Of a stretch of 64,000 nucleotides of DNA, positions 54,850 to 64,000 are shown in pieces. The stretch is from positions 1 through 64,000 of the forward strand of contig NZ_JAPEMT010000001.1 in NCBI RefSeq assembly GCF_026342435.1. The letters are read 5' to 3'. The translations under genes and the position numbers were made by a program. Position 1 is the stretch's first letter; every line of letters begins with the position of its first letter. Below the pieces are notes generated by a model, which searched no databases, was not told the DNA's origin, and worked only from the letters and a program-made list of their open reading frames with translations. The DNA comes from Streptomyces sp. NBC_00237 (GTDB taxonomy: Bacteria > Actinomycetota > Actinomycetes > Streptomycetales > Streptomycetaceae).

Positions 54850-55460
54850 GTGCTGTCGTACGGGTACTGCTCGCCGACGACGAGCACCTCATCCGGGGGG
54901 CGCTGGCCGCGCTGCTCGCGCTGGAGGACGACCTGGAGGTGGTCGCGGAGGCGGCGACCGGGCCCGAGGCGCTGGCCATGGCGCTCCAGCACCGGCCGGA
55001 CGTGGCGGTGCTGGACCTTCAGATGCCGGGGATGGACGGTGTGGCGGTGGCCACATCGCTGCGGACCGCGCTGCCCGACTGCAAGACCATGATCGTGACC
55101 AGTCACGGGCTGCCGGGGCACCTGAAGCGGGCGCTCGCGGCGGGGGTGCGGGGGTTCGTGCCGAAGACCGTGAGCGCGCAGCGGCTGGCCGAGATCATCC
55201 GTACCGTACAGGCCGGAAACCGTTATGTGGACCCGGAGTTGGCGGCGGACGCGATCGCGGCCGGGGACTCGCCGCTGACCGCGCGGGAGGCCGAGGTGCT
55301 GGAGCTGGCGGCGCACGGGGCCCCGGTCGCGGAGATCGCCGAGCGGGCCGCGCTCAGCCAGGGGACCGTACGGAACTACCTGTCGTCGGCGGCGTCGAAA
55401 CTGGGGGCGGAGAACCGTCATGCGGCGGTGCGTCTCGCCCGCGAGCGAGGTTGGGTATAG
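54846..55460 (+). CDS. NarL/FixJ-family response regulator
   Basis: 204 aa. The receiver domain has VLLADDEHLIRGALAALLAL (acidic pocket), phospho-acceptor Asp57 in VAVLDLQMPGMDG, switch Thr/Ser in MIVTSHG and Lys in FVPKTVS. The C-terminal LuxR-type HTH (about 142-195) reads LTAREAEVLELAAHGAPVAE, then SQGTVRNYLSSAASKLGAEN. It probably activates the upstream ABC exporter operon. Its last codons GTA TAG form part of a TATAGT hexamer at 55456-55461 that looks like the -10 of the tRNA-Gly 23 bp downstream. Confidence 0.94.
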   Translation: MSAVVRVLLADDEHLIRGALAALLALEDDLEVVAEAATGPEALAMALQHRPDVAVLDLQMPGMDGVAVATSLRTALPDCKTMIVTSHGLPGHLKRALAAGVRGFVPKTVSAQRLAEIIRTVQAGNRYVDPELAADAIAAGDSPLTAREAEVLELAAHGAPVAEIAERAALSQGTVRNYLSSAASKLGAENRHAAVRLARERGWV

Positions 55461-55483
55461 TTGGCCTCGCGCCACGGCGCAAC

Positions 55484-55556
55484 GCGGACGTAGCTCAGTT
55501 GGTAGAGCGCAACCTTGCCAAGGTTGAGGTCGCCAGTTCGAACCTGGTCGTCCGCT
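55484..55556 (+). tRNA. tRNA-Gly (GCC), copy 2
   Basis: Identical to copy 1 at 51391-51463, with CCA encoded at 55557-55559. It lies 23 bp after the response regulator stop codon and is followed by a strong terminator. Confidence 0.95.
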
Positions 55557-55564
55557 CCAGATGG

Positions 55565-55601
55565 GAAGAAGGCCCCGGTCATCGCGACCGGGGCCTTCTT
55601 C
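55565..55601 (+). terminator. terminator after tRNA-Gly(GCC) copy 2
   Basis: Perfect 16-bp stem GAAGAAGGCCCCGGTC / GACCGGGGCCTTCTTC with a five-base loop. It also faces the 3' end of the convergent purC gene and may work in both directions. Confidence 0.87.
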
Positions 55602-55642
55602 GTGCTGTCCGGCACCGGGGGTTCCGGTGCCGGACGGCCGTA

Positions 55643-56560
55643 CTACGACCAGCTCTGGCCGGTCAGGCGCTCGTACGCCTCGACGTACTTGGCGCGGGAC
55701 GCGTCGATGATCTCCTGCGGGAGGGCGGGCGGCGGGCTCGAGGACTTCGGGTCCCAGCCGGACGCCTGCGAGCTCAGCCAGTCGCGGATGAACTGCTTGT
55801 CGAAGGACTTCTGCGCGCGGCCCGGCTGCCAGTCGTCGGCGGGCCAGAAGCGCGAGGAGTCCGGGGTGAGGACCTCGTCGGCGATGACGAGCTGCTCGCC
55901 GTCGCCGGACGCGTCGGGCTCGTAGCCGAACTCGAACTTGGTGTCCGCGAGGATGATGCCCCGGTCGCGGGCGATGTCGCGGGCCCGGCCGTACACCGCG
56001 AGGGTGGCCTGGCGGAGCTGGGCTGCGGTCTCCGCACCGACCTGGCGGGCGACCTCCTCGTAGCTCACGTTCTCGTCGTGGTCGCCGACGGCGGCCTTGG
56101 TGGCGGGTGTGAAGATCGGGCCGGGCAGCTCCGAGCCGTTCTCCAGGCCCTCGGGGAGGGCGAGGCCGCAGACCGTGCGGGACTCCTTGTACTCGACGAG
56201 TCCGGAGCCGGTCAGGTAGCCGCGGGCCACGCACTCGACGGGCACCATGCGCAGGGACTTGCAGACGAGCGTGCGCCCGGCCCAGTCGGCGGGAGCGCCG
56301 TCGGGCACGTCCGTGGAGAGGACGTGGTTGGGGATCAGGTCCGCGAGCTGGTCGAACCACCACAGCGAGAGCTGGGTGAGGATGCGGCCCTTGTCGGGGA
56401 CGTCGGTGGGCAGCACCCAGTCGAAGGCGCTGGTGCGGTCGCTGGCGACCATCACGAGGTCGCCCGCCTCGTTCTGGTACAGGTCGCGCACCTTGCCGGT
56501 GTGCAGATGTACCAGGCCCGGCACCTGCTGGGGCTCGGGCTTTACTACGAATCCGGACAC
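55643..56560 (-). CDS. purC: phosphoribosylaminoimidazole-succinocarboxamide synthase
   Basis: 305 aa. It joins aspartate to CAIR in the seventh to eighth step of IMP synthesis. Family motifs: HTGKVRDLYQNEAGDLVMVA, SDRTSAFDWVLP, VECVARGYLTGSG (first SAICAR signature), and IILADTKFEFGYE with LTPDSSRFWP (second signature). ATG start at 56560. Single gene, convergent with the tRNA-Gly terminator. The dimethylformamidase-like gene lies upstream on the same strand, 142 bp away. Confidence 0.96.
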   Translation of the reverse strand: MSGFVVKPEPQQVPGLVHLHTGKVRDLYQNEAGDLVMVASDRTSAFDWVLPTDVPDKGRILTQLSLWWFDQLADLIPNHVLSTDVPDGAPADWAGRTLVCKSLRMVPVECVARGYLTGSGLVEYKESRTVCGLALPEGLENGSELPGPIFTPATKAAVGDHDENVSYEEVARQVGAETAAQLRQATLAVYGRARDIARDRGIILADTKFEFGYEPDASGDGEQLVIADEVLTPDSSRFWPADDWQPGRAQKSFDKQFIRDWLSSQASGWDPKSSSPPPALPQEIIDASRAKYVEAYERLTGQSWS

Positions 56561-56702
56561 GGTTCCTCCCCGTGGTTATGGCCAATCGGTCTCGATTCTC
56601 CCGTATGCGCGGGGGAAGCCCCCGGTCAGGGTGGCCGGAGCGCGCGGAACGGGTCCCTACGGATGCGGGGGGAGGGTGCGGGCGGTGGGGCGCGGATGCT
56701 GG

Positions 56703-58181
56703 TCAGGTGCCCTTGGCGATGCGGTCCAGGAGGTTGGCGGTGGCCTTCTGGATGCGGGGGTCGACGTGTCCCGGGCGGTCCAGGGCCGGGGACCAGGCGA
56801 AGGTGCCGGAGGCGAAGACGAGGGCGCCGCTCGGCGCGCGGTACAGGGACGTCTCCTGATGCCGCAGGGCGCCTTCGCCGTCGCGGTAGGGGGAGTGGGC
56901 GAGCAGGATGCGGCCCCGGTGCTCGGGCAGGGCGGTGCGCGGGAAGTAGCGGTCGGCCTCGCCCGCGACCAGTCCCGGGATCTCGTCGCCCTCCCCCGCG
57001 CCGGTGCCCTCCCAGAGCCAGTGCTCGGCGTTGCGCACGACCAGGGGGCTCGGCTCGGGGACTCTTCCCGCGTACTGGATCCCCATCAGCTGCTGCTCCG
57101 GTTTGTCGACTTCCCGCCAGAGGGCGGCCCTTCCGGGGCCGCGGCGCTTGCGGCAGGACAGGAGCCGGTCGGGGACGCCGGAGGGCGCGGGGCCCAACTC
57201 GACCTGCCAGTACATGGTGTTGGCGGAGAGGAAGACCAGCGAGGTCCCCTGGTCGCGGGCGTGCTCGGCGGCGCGGCGCATGGGGACGGACCAGTACTCG
57301 TCGTGCCCGGGGAAGACCAGCCCCCGGTAGCGGGAGGTGTCGACGCGGCCCGCGTGGAGGTCGCGGGCGTCGGCGTACGCGAGGTCGTAGCCGTACCGCT
57401 CGGCCCAGCGGATGAAGTCGTACGCGTGCCCGACGTGCAGCGGCAGGCCCTGGCCCGCGTACGGGCGGTCGAAGGAGACGGTGGTGGCGGCGTCCTCCTC
57501 GCCGAGGAGCCGCCCGCGCTCGTCCCACGCGTGATAGAGGCTGGCACCGGTGCGGCCGTCCTCCGGGAAGAGGTTGTACGCCTGCCAGGTGACGTCGGGC
57601 AGGAGCAGCAGGAAGTCGGCGGGGCGGTCGTCGCGGACGGTGAACGGGACGTGGGTCCGGTGCCCGTCGGCGCTGGTCAGGACGGCGACGTACGCGCCGA
57701 GGCTCCAGTACTCGGGGATCTGGAGCCGCCAGGACTGCCACCAGTGGTGGCAGGAGACCGTGCGGTCGACGGCCAGCGGGGCGGGCTGGACGATGCCGGA
57801 GAGGCGGGGGCTGGTGTCGACCTTCTGGGCGCCGGCACCGCTGTAGTGCCCGATCCGGTAGACGTACAGGGAGAATTCCTGCGGCGGATTGACCGTGACG
57901 TGGAAGTCGACGGCGCCGCCGGGGGACACGGAACCGGAGGACGTGAACCCCTTGATCTGGCAGTTCACGTCGTCGGCGGCGCGCGGGCCCGACGAGCGCC
58001 GGGGCGGCGGGACCCTGGCTCCCGTGGCCGGGTCGAGGTCCGCGTACCAGGGGACGACGGTGCCGTCGGCGTCGAGGTACTGGTCGCCGCCGCGGAGCCA
58101 GGGCAGGGGGCCCTGGCCGAAGGGGTCGGACACGGCGTGCGCGAGTGCCCCCGAGTCCCAGCGAATCTGCTCCGCCCCCAC
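56703..58181 (-). CDS. N,N-dimethylformamidase large-subunit-like protein
   Basis: 492 aa, soluble. The N-terminal third has a beta-rich Ig-like region (VNCQIKGFTSSGSVSPGGAV, FSLYVYRIGHYSGAGAQKVD). The C-terminal two thirds match the N,N-dimethylformamidase beta-subunit-like domain: DVTWQAYNLFPEDGRTGASL, VSFDRPYAG, GLVFPGHDEYWSVPMRRAAE and FLSANTMYWQVEL. No small subunit gene is nearby, so dimethylformamidase activity is doubtful. It is more likely an uncharacterised amidohydrolase-like or glutamine-amidotransferase-fold protein. The GTG at 58181 has GGGAGGGGAG upstream. No signal peptide. Its position beside purC seems conserved in Streptomyces (recollection). Confidence 0.75.
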   Translation of the reverse strand: MGAEQIRWDSGALAHAVSDPFGQGPLPWLRGGDQYLDADGTVVPWYADLDPATGARVPPPRRSSGPRAADDVNCQIKGFTSSGSVSPGGAVDFHVTVNPPQEFSLYVYRIGHYSGAGAQKVDTSPRLSGIVQPAPLAVDRTVSCHHWWQSWRLQIPEYWSLGAYVAVLTSADGHRTHVPFTVRDDRPADFLLLLPDVTWQAYNLFPEDGRTGASLYHAWDERGRLLGEEDAATTVSFDRPYAGQGLPLHVGHAYDFIRWAERYGYDLAYADARDLHAGRVDTSRYRGLVFPGHDEYWSVPMRRAAEHARDQGTSLVFLSANTMYWQVELGPAPSGVPDRLLSCRKRRGPGRAALWREVDKPEQQLMGIQYAGRVPEPSPLVVRNAEHWLWEGTGAGEGDEIPGLVAGEADRYFPRTALPEHRGRILLAHSPYRDGEGALRHQETSLYRAPSGALVFASGTFAWSPALDRPGHVDPRIQKATANLLDRIAKGT

Positions 58182-58459
58182 GTCACTCCCCTCCCTCTGA
58201 TTCCCTCGGCCGCCCCAGGACGACACCGGTCACCGGTACAACGGTGGTGCATCGGCTGTCAGGTCCAAGAGGCCAGCACATCACATAAAGCACTCACTCC
58301 GTCACCGTTCGTCGCGAATTGACGTGAAGCGGAACCTGATACTCCGTTCGTGGGACCTGTCGGCGGTTCTGCGGGAGTTACTGGTGGGGCGGGCGTACGG
58401 GGTGAAGGGGCCGGACCGGGGCGGCGCCACGGGCCGACGGGTGCCGCGCACGGAGGGGA

Positions 58460-60331
58460 TCACACCAGGCGGACCGGCTTTTCCGGGCGGACACCGACCT
58501 CGGCGAGCCAGCTCCGGAGCGGGCCGGAATCACCGTCCTCGACCAGGCTGAGCACCGGTCCCGCGAGATCGTTCCGCCGCTTCCCCTCGACGAGCAGCGA
58601 AGGACCGTCCAGCCAGTCGAGCCCGGGAGCCGCCCCCGCCGTGTCCACGGCCGCGCAGCACACCATCGCGGTGACGTGGTCGGCGAGCAGGTCCCGCCCC
58701 GTCCGGGGCGGCTGGATCGGGAAGACCGGCAGCGAATCCCCGCCCCACGCACCGCCGTCCATGAACTCCTGCCCCTCACCGAGTGCGACCGGCACCGGCA
58801 CGGGGGCCGCCGCCTCCTCGCGGGCGGCCTCGGCGGTGATCCCGGCGGCGAGGGCATCCGTACGCTCCTCGTCGCTGCGCCCGTCGTCGGGCCCCGGCGC
58901 ACCGTTGAGCGCTATGGTCTCGGCGGCGAGGTGGTCCATGACGCGGGCCAGCGTGGGCCCCGTACGGTCGCCGCCGGTACGGGGGGCTTCCAACCGGTCC
59001 AGCACCCGGTGCAGCCGGGCCGCCTCCGTACGCCACTTCCGGTCGACGACTTCCTCCGGATACGCCTGCCAGTCGACCGGCGACCAGTCGGGCCCGACCG
59101 CGGCGGGCCCGCCGTGGAAGAGCCGGGCGGCGAGCAGCGAGGCGGCCTCGTCGACCGCGCCGGGCTCCTCCAGGAGGTCGCAGGCGGGCCGCTCCCCGAG
59201 CCGGGACGCGAACCCGTCGGCGAGCCGGTCCCGCCGTGACAGCTCCGTCAGGGCGGAGACGACTCCGGCGTCGAGCCGGGAGGGCCAGCGACCCATCCGC
59301 CAGGCGGGCAGCGCGACCCTGGTCAGCAGCCGGTCCCAGCCCGCGTAGGCGAGGCCGACCTGCTCCTGGGCGACGATCCGCAGCCCGTAGTCCACGGCCT
59401 GTGCGCGCTCGGACGCTGCGGCGGCGACGCCCCGCTCCAGCTGGGTGATGTGCTCGCGGCAGGCGGCGAGAAGGACGCGGGAGATCCGGCCCAGCGGGGC
59501 GAGCGCGATCCGCCGCACGACCCCCTGACCGGGTGTGGCGGCGATGGCCGCGGCCGCGTCCAGGCCCCGTACGAAACGGCGGGCGGCGGCTATGTCGGGG
59601 TGCGCGGACGGCCCCGTACTGGCGACGACCGGGGCGAGGACGGCCCGCAGCTCGGCGACGCGCATCCACCACAGGAAGGGCGATCCGATGACCAGCACCG
59701 GAGCGGTCCCGCCGCGTATGGACTCGGCGGCGCGCCCGCCTTCGTGGGCGGCGCGGCCTCCGCCCCGTACGGACGGGTGGCCTCCGCCCCGTACGGACGG
59801 GTGCGAGCGGTCCTCCAGCCAGCTGTCGCAGTCCGGCGTCAGGGCTATCGCGGACGGCGCGGGCACGTCGAGCCGGGCGGCCAGGTCCCGCACCAGGCGG
59901 TACAGATCCGGCGCGGACTCCTCACTCAGCTCCACCGTCGGCGTCACGGCGGGCCGGGCCCGCGCGACGACGGCGCCGACCGCGCCCCCCACCAGCAGCA
60001 CCACCAGGGCGACGCAGGACACGACCCAGCGGGCCACGTCCCAGCCCGCCCCTTCGAGCCGCCCCGACACTCCGCCGACCAGCAGCACCACGGCTGCGGC
60101 GGCGGGCAGCAGGACCGCCGCCACCGCACGGCTGCGCACGCGCAGCACCGCGAGGGCACGGGACCGCGCGGCCTGCGCGCCCTGCTCCGTACCGAAGGCA
60201 CCGGGAGGCCCTCCGGCGGTGCCGGAGCCCCCGGACCCCCCGGAGGCGGGGCCCCCGGAGCCCGTGGAACCAGAACCTGACCGAGAATCGGGGCCAGTGG
60301 AACTGGCACCGGAATCAGACACACCGGACAT
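58460..60331 (-). CDS. membrane protein with degenerate M48-like peptidase core
   Basis: 623 aa. A Gly/Ser-rich disordered start (1-50) is followed by two transmembrane helices (68-88, 99-123), then a region resembling the M48 peptidase layout. PDLYRLVRDLAARLDVPAPS (141-160) aligns with the segment before the M48 zinc site. APVLVIGSPFLWWMRVAELR (210-229) aligns with the strand and helix leading to HExxH. But the expected H-E-x-x-H is P-V-V-A-S (234-238), so zinc binding is lost. A small tandem duplication (HPSVRGGG twice, 177-192) lies between. The remaining 380 residues are helical and unrecognised. The ATG at 60331 has GGGGGTGA upstream. Probably non-catalytic; role unknown. Confidence 0.65.
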   Translation of the reverse strand: MSGVSDSGASSTGPDSRSGSGSTGSGGPASGGSGGSGTAGGPPGAFGTEQGAQAARSRALAVLRVRSRAVAAVLLPAAAAVVLLVGGVSGRLEGAGWDVARWVVSCVALVVLLVGGAVGAVVARARPAVTPTVELSEESAPDLYRLVRDLAARLDVPAPSAIALTPDCDSWLEDRSHPSVRGGGHPSVRGGGRAAHEGGRAAESIRGGTAPVLVIGSPFLWWMRVAELRAVLAPVVASTGPSAHPDIAAARRFVRGLDAAAAIAATPGQGVVRRIALAPLGRISRVLLAACREHITQLERGVAAAASERAQAVDYGLRIVAQEQVGLAYAGWDRLLTRVALPAWRMGRWPSRLDAGVVSALTELSRRDRLADGFASRLGERPACDLLEEPGAVDEAASLLAARLFHGGPAAVGPDWSPVDWQAYPEEVVDRKWRTEAARLHRVLDRLEAPRTGGDRTGPTLARVMDHLAAETIALNGAPGPDDGRSDEERTDALAAGITAEAAREEAAAPVPVPVALGEGQEFMDGGAWGGDSLPVFPIQPPRTGRDLLADHVTAMVCCAAVDTAGAAPGLDWLDGPSLLVEGKRRNDLAGPVLSLVEDGDSGPLRSWLAEVGVRPEKPVRLV

Positions 60332-60686
60332 GACCGGATTCACCCCCTCTGCCCTGATCGCCCATCAGTGGGTTGCTCACTCCCCCACTGTGGCACCCGC
60401 CACTGACACCGCAATGTCGGTGGGCCAAGTGCCGGAACGCCTGCGCGGCACCCTAGTTGGGGCTTTCGCGCGAGTCATCCGGATGGGCGAGCCGTCACCC
60501 GATGGAATGGCTTTGGGTAAAGGTGCTGGCTTTCCCGGGCGAACCCGGGGGTCAGTCGTGCTCCGGTCGTGCTGGGCCGGTGGGCTCCGGTCGTGCCGTG
60601 CCGGTCGGCAGCGGTCGTGCCGTGCCGGTCGCAGCGGTCGTGCCGTGCCGGTCGCAGCGGTCGTGACGTGCCGGTCGGCTGCGGTG
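60332..60686. other. intergenic region with 23-24 bp tandem repeats
   Basis: No gene. The half next to purD (about 60587-60686) consists of about four tandem copies of a CGGTCGTGCCGTGCCGGTCG-CAG-type unit. The other half, upstream of the gene starting at 60331, has ordinary composition with GTGGGGGAG-rich stretches and presumably holds its promoter. Confidence 0.6.
60587..60686. repeat. tandem repeat, about four copies of 23-24 bp
   Basis: Units start CGGTCGTGCCGTGCCGGTCG and vary by one or two bases (GGCAG, GCAG, GCAG, GGCTG endings). They end exactly at the purD stop codon. Possible variable-number repeat or transcription-termination aid. Confidence 0.75.
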
Positions 60687-61979
<1,293 letters not shown>

Positions 61980-62289
61980 GGGGTGAAGCCTAGGGCCTGG
62001 CGAGGCCGCCCGGTCCCCCGGGGCTGGAGTTCCCTCTCAAGGGGCCGGGTGCGAGGTGTTGTGCGTTGCTACGAGGGCCCGCCGTTGGGGGCGCGGGGCT
62101 GTGGCGATGTGCGGCTCCGCCGCGTGGGCGCGCCCAGCCACGACGCACCCGCACGGTGGCGGAAAGGCCGCGCGGCGAGCGCTTGAGGGCCCGGGCCAGG
62201 GGACTCATCCGGCCGAAGGCGGGCCGGAGCCCGGGGACGGAGCCCCCGGCAGTAATCCCGGCCACGGCTCCCCTACTCGTTTAGCTCAT
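61980..62289. other. intergenic with dispersed repeat copy C
   Basis: 310 bases between dnaX and purD holding the modular repeat at 62086-62188. The rest has strong self-complementary GC blocks such as GGGGGCTCCGTCCCCGGGCT near 62225-62250 that could terminate dnaX transcription. No gene; short frames here are translations of the repeat. Confidence 0.6.
62086..62188 (+). repeat. dispersed modular repeat, copy C
   Basis: Module 1 (GGGCGCGGGGCTGTGGCGAT then GTGCGGCTCCGCCGCG) at 62086-62128 is joined directly to the 3' part of module 2 (GGCGCGCCCAGCCACGACGC then ACCCGCACG, to 62155). Module 3 (CCGCGCGGCGAGCGCTTGAGG) is at 62168-62188. Confidence 0.75.
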
Positions 62290-64000
62290 TTACTCGTTGA
62301 CGAACTCCTCGACCACCGTCGCCCCCAGCTCCCGCACGATGAGGTCGTGCCCCGACAGGGCCTCGTCCACCAGATCCGGATCATCGTCCTCCGGCATGTC
62401 GTCCTCGGCCGACACCGGCACTCTCTGCGGAGCCTGCGCGGCCTGCGACGGCGGCCCCGAGGAGGCAGGACCGGAGGACTGGTACGCCGCCTGCGAAGGT
62501 TGCGCGGCCGCCTGCTGGGGCGCGGCCGACGGCGTGGGCTGCTGCTGCCCCATCGCCCCGCCGCCCTGGGGCGCGGCGGGCTGCGGAGGACGAGGCGCGG
62601 CCTGGGGAGCAGGCGCCCCACCCCCGAAGCCACCGCTCCCCCCGAAGCCGCCTCCGCCCCCGCCCCCGCCTGCACCGCCGAAGCCGCCTCCGCCCCCGTA
62701 CCCCCCGGAAGGCCCAGAACCCGGTCCCCCACCGGCTCCGCCCCCGCTCGCGTCGACGACCGACTCGATCCGCCACTGCACCTGGAAGGACTCGGCCAGG
62801 ACCTGCTTCAGTACGTCCTCACTCCCGCTGCTCGCGAAGTTGTCGCGCGCACCGGCGTTGAGGAAGCCCACCTGGAGCGTCGTGCCGTCGAAACCGGCGA
62901 CCTGGGCGTTCTGACTGAGCAGGATCCAGGTGAAGCGCCGCTTGTTCTTGACGGCCTCCAGGATGTTGGGCCACATGTTCCGCACCTGGACGGCTCCCTG
63001 CGCGGCGGCAGGGCTGGGCGCGGCCTGAGCAGGCTGCGCGGGACCGGAGGGCGCCGCCGCGACGGGCACCGGGGCCTGCGGCGCCACGGGCTCGGGCCGC
63101 CCCTGCCCGGGAGCGGAAGCCGTGGGCCAGCCCCCGGGCCGACGCACCGGAGCCTGAGCGGGAGCAGCCTCAGGAGCCGGAGCCTGGGCGACCGGAGGCT
63201 GCACGACCGGAGCCTGCGCCACCGGAACGGCCACCGGAGGCACCGGAGCAGCCACCGGAACCGCAGGTGCCATGGGCGCCACGGCCGCAACGGGTGCCAC
63301 CGGAGCCCCATGCGCCTCAGGCCCAGGGACGTACCCGACGGGCGGCATGCCAGGCATGCCCCCACCCGGCACGAACCCGCCCGCGCCCGCGCCTCCACTC
63401 CGCTCCAACCGGTCCAGCCGCGCCTGCACCGACCGTTCGTCGTCAAAAGCCGCAGGCAACAGCACCCGCGCGCAGATCAGCTCCAGCTGCAACCGGGGCG
63501 AGGTCGCCCCCCGCATCTCCGTCAGTCCGGAGTTGACCAGATCAGCAGCCCGGCTCAGCTCAGCGGCGCCGAATACGGACGCCTGCGCCTGCATCCGCTC
63601 CACGACGTCGGCGGGAGCGTCGATCAGCCCCTTCTCCCCCGCTTCGGGGACCGCCGCCAGAATCACCAGATCCCGCAGCCGCTCCAGCAGGTCCGCCACG
63701 AACCGCCGCGGATCGTTACCGCCCTCGATCACCCGGTCGACGACCTCGAACGCGGCGGCCCCGTCCCCCGCCGCGAACGCGTCGATCACCGAATCCAGCA
63801 GCGACCCGTCGGTGTACCCGAGCAGGGCCGTCGCCATGGCGTACGTCACACCGTCGTCGGCCGCGCCCGCCAGCAACTGGTCCATGACGGACATCGAGTC
63901 ACGCACGGACCCGGCCCCCGCCCGTACGACCAGGGGCAGCACGCCGTCCTCGACCGTGGCGTTCTCCCTGCCGCACACCTCGCCGAGGTAGTCGCGCAGC
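62290..64000 (-). CDS. dnaX: DNA polymerase III subunit gamma/tau (5' end beyond the window)
   Basis: C-terminal part only, about 570 codons; the reading frame runs open past base 64000, so the start and Walker A lie outside. The visible first residues (LRDYLGEVCGRENATVEDGV) are the end of the AAA+ region. Sensor 2 follows (AGAGSVRDSMSVMDQLLAG), then the helical domain III (ELSRAADLVNSGLTEMRGAT). Beyond it are a long Pro/Ala/Val-rich linker, a small folded segment (WPNILEAVKNKRRFTWILLS) and an extreme Gly-rich/Pro/Gln stretch. The conserved acidic C-terminus ends IVRELGATVVEEFVNE. It acts as clamp-loader and polymerase-coupling subunit. No frameshift signal for a short gamma form is apparent. 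Confidence 0.93.
   Translation of the reverse strand, partial: LRDYLGEVCGRENATVEDGVLPLVVRAGAGSVRDSMSVMDQLLAGAADDGVTYAMATALLGYTDGSLLDSVIDAFAAGDGAAAFEVVDRVIEGGNDPRRFVADLLERLRDLVILAAVPEAGEKGLIDAPADVVERMQAQASVFGAAELSRAADLVNSGLTEMRGATSPRLQLELICARVLLPAAFDDERSVQARLDRLERSGGAGAGGFVPGGGMPGMPPVGYVPGPEAHGAPVAPVAAVAPMAPAVPVAAPVPPVAVPVAQAPVVQPPVAQAPAPEAAPAQAPVRRPGGWPTASAPGQGRPEPVAPQAPVPVAAAPSGPAQPAQAAPSPAAAQGAVQVRNMWPNILEAVKNKRRFTWILLSQNAQVAGFDGTTLQVGFLNAGARDNFASSGSEDVLKQVLAESFQVQWRIESVVDASGGGAGGGPGSGPSGGYGGGGGFGGAGGGGGGGGFGGSGGFGGGAPAPQAAPRPPQPAAPQGGGAMGQQQPTPSAAPQQAAAQPSQAAYQSSGPASSGPPSQAAQAPQRVPVSAEDDMPEDDDPDLVDEALSGHDLIVRELGATVVEEFVNE

Overview
The window is high-GC actinobacterial DNA, almost certainly chromosomal core of a Streptomyces. 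The evidence is extreme third-position GC, frequent GTG starts, and the gene set: BldC, an Lsr2 paralogue (LsrL type), SpoIIE-type PP2C phosphatases, a NsdA-like regulator, a valine/leucine dehydrogenase next to a DUF3073 gene, and purine genes scattered over several loci. From memory, the order matches the S. coelicolor stretch around SCO4122 (MarR) to SCO4067 (dnaX) read backwards. I see no prophage, integrase, transposase, CRISPR array or rRNA.

Layout. 1-9 kb: MarR regulator with divergent MFS exporter, PAS/PP2C/ATPase phosphatase, type II NADH dehydrogenase, TetR regulator, and a sigma factor fused to a zinc anti-sigma motif, a membrane segment and an NPCBM carbohydrate-binding domain. 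9-16 kb: an orphan asparagine-synthetase-like protein, a repeat-bearing 0.94 kb gap, a NsdA-like regulator, an LhgO-type oxidase and TrmB. 16-22 kb: PrsW-type membrane protease, aldo/keto reductase, an M23 peptidase behind a cyclic-di-AMP (ydaO) riboswitch, a membrane PP2C phosphatase, then tRNA-fMet and tRNA-Lys. 22-29 kb: DEAD-box RNA helicase, proline-rich lipoprotein, an overlapping zincin-crcB-crcB operon, a low-complexity/repeat gap and a membrane metallophosphoesterase. 29-36 kb: tRNA-Glu/Asp/Phe, CcdA and DsbA-like thiol proteins, a small secreted protein, HrpA helicase and a second tRNA-Asp. 36-40 kb: a small Cys-containing protein, bldC with a long upstream region carrying BldD-like half-sites, a hypothetical protein, vdh and DUF3073. 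40-50.4 kb: purM-purF, META-domain lipoprotein, MDMPI-family protein, two membrane proteins, purL-purQ-purS. 50.7-55.6 kb: lsrL, an unusual tRNA-Gly(TCC), tRNA-Gly(GCC), an ABC-2 exporter with a two-component system, and a second tRNA-Gly(GCC). 55.6-64 kb: purC, a dimethylformamidase-like protein, a membrane protein with a decayed M48-like core, purD, a repeat-bearing gap, and the 3' part of dnaX running off the end.

How the genes work together. Seven de novo purine genes (purM, F, L, Q, S, C, D) lie in four transcription units separated by unrelated genes. Several others converge on envelope sensing and cell-wall metabolism: the sigma/NPCBM fusion, the c-di-AMP controlled M23 peptidase, PrsW, the DsbA/CcdA pair, the ABC/TCS operon and the odd tRNA-Gly. 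Development-linked regulators (BldC, the NsdA-like protein, LsrL, PP2C phosphatases) are interspersed.

The two most unusual items are the single-chain sigma factor/anti-sigma/NPCBM protein at 7015-8952 and the tRNA-Gly(TCC) at 51242-51313. The tRNA's altered D- and T-arms suggest a role outside, or poorly suited to, ribosomal translation, for example in peptidoglycan glycine-bridge synthesis. That function is inference.
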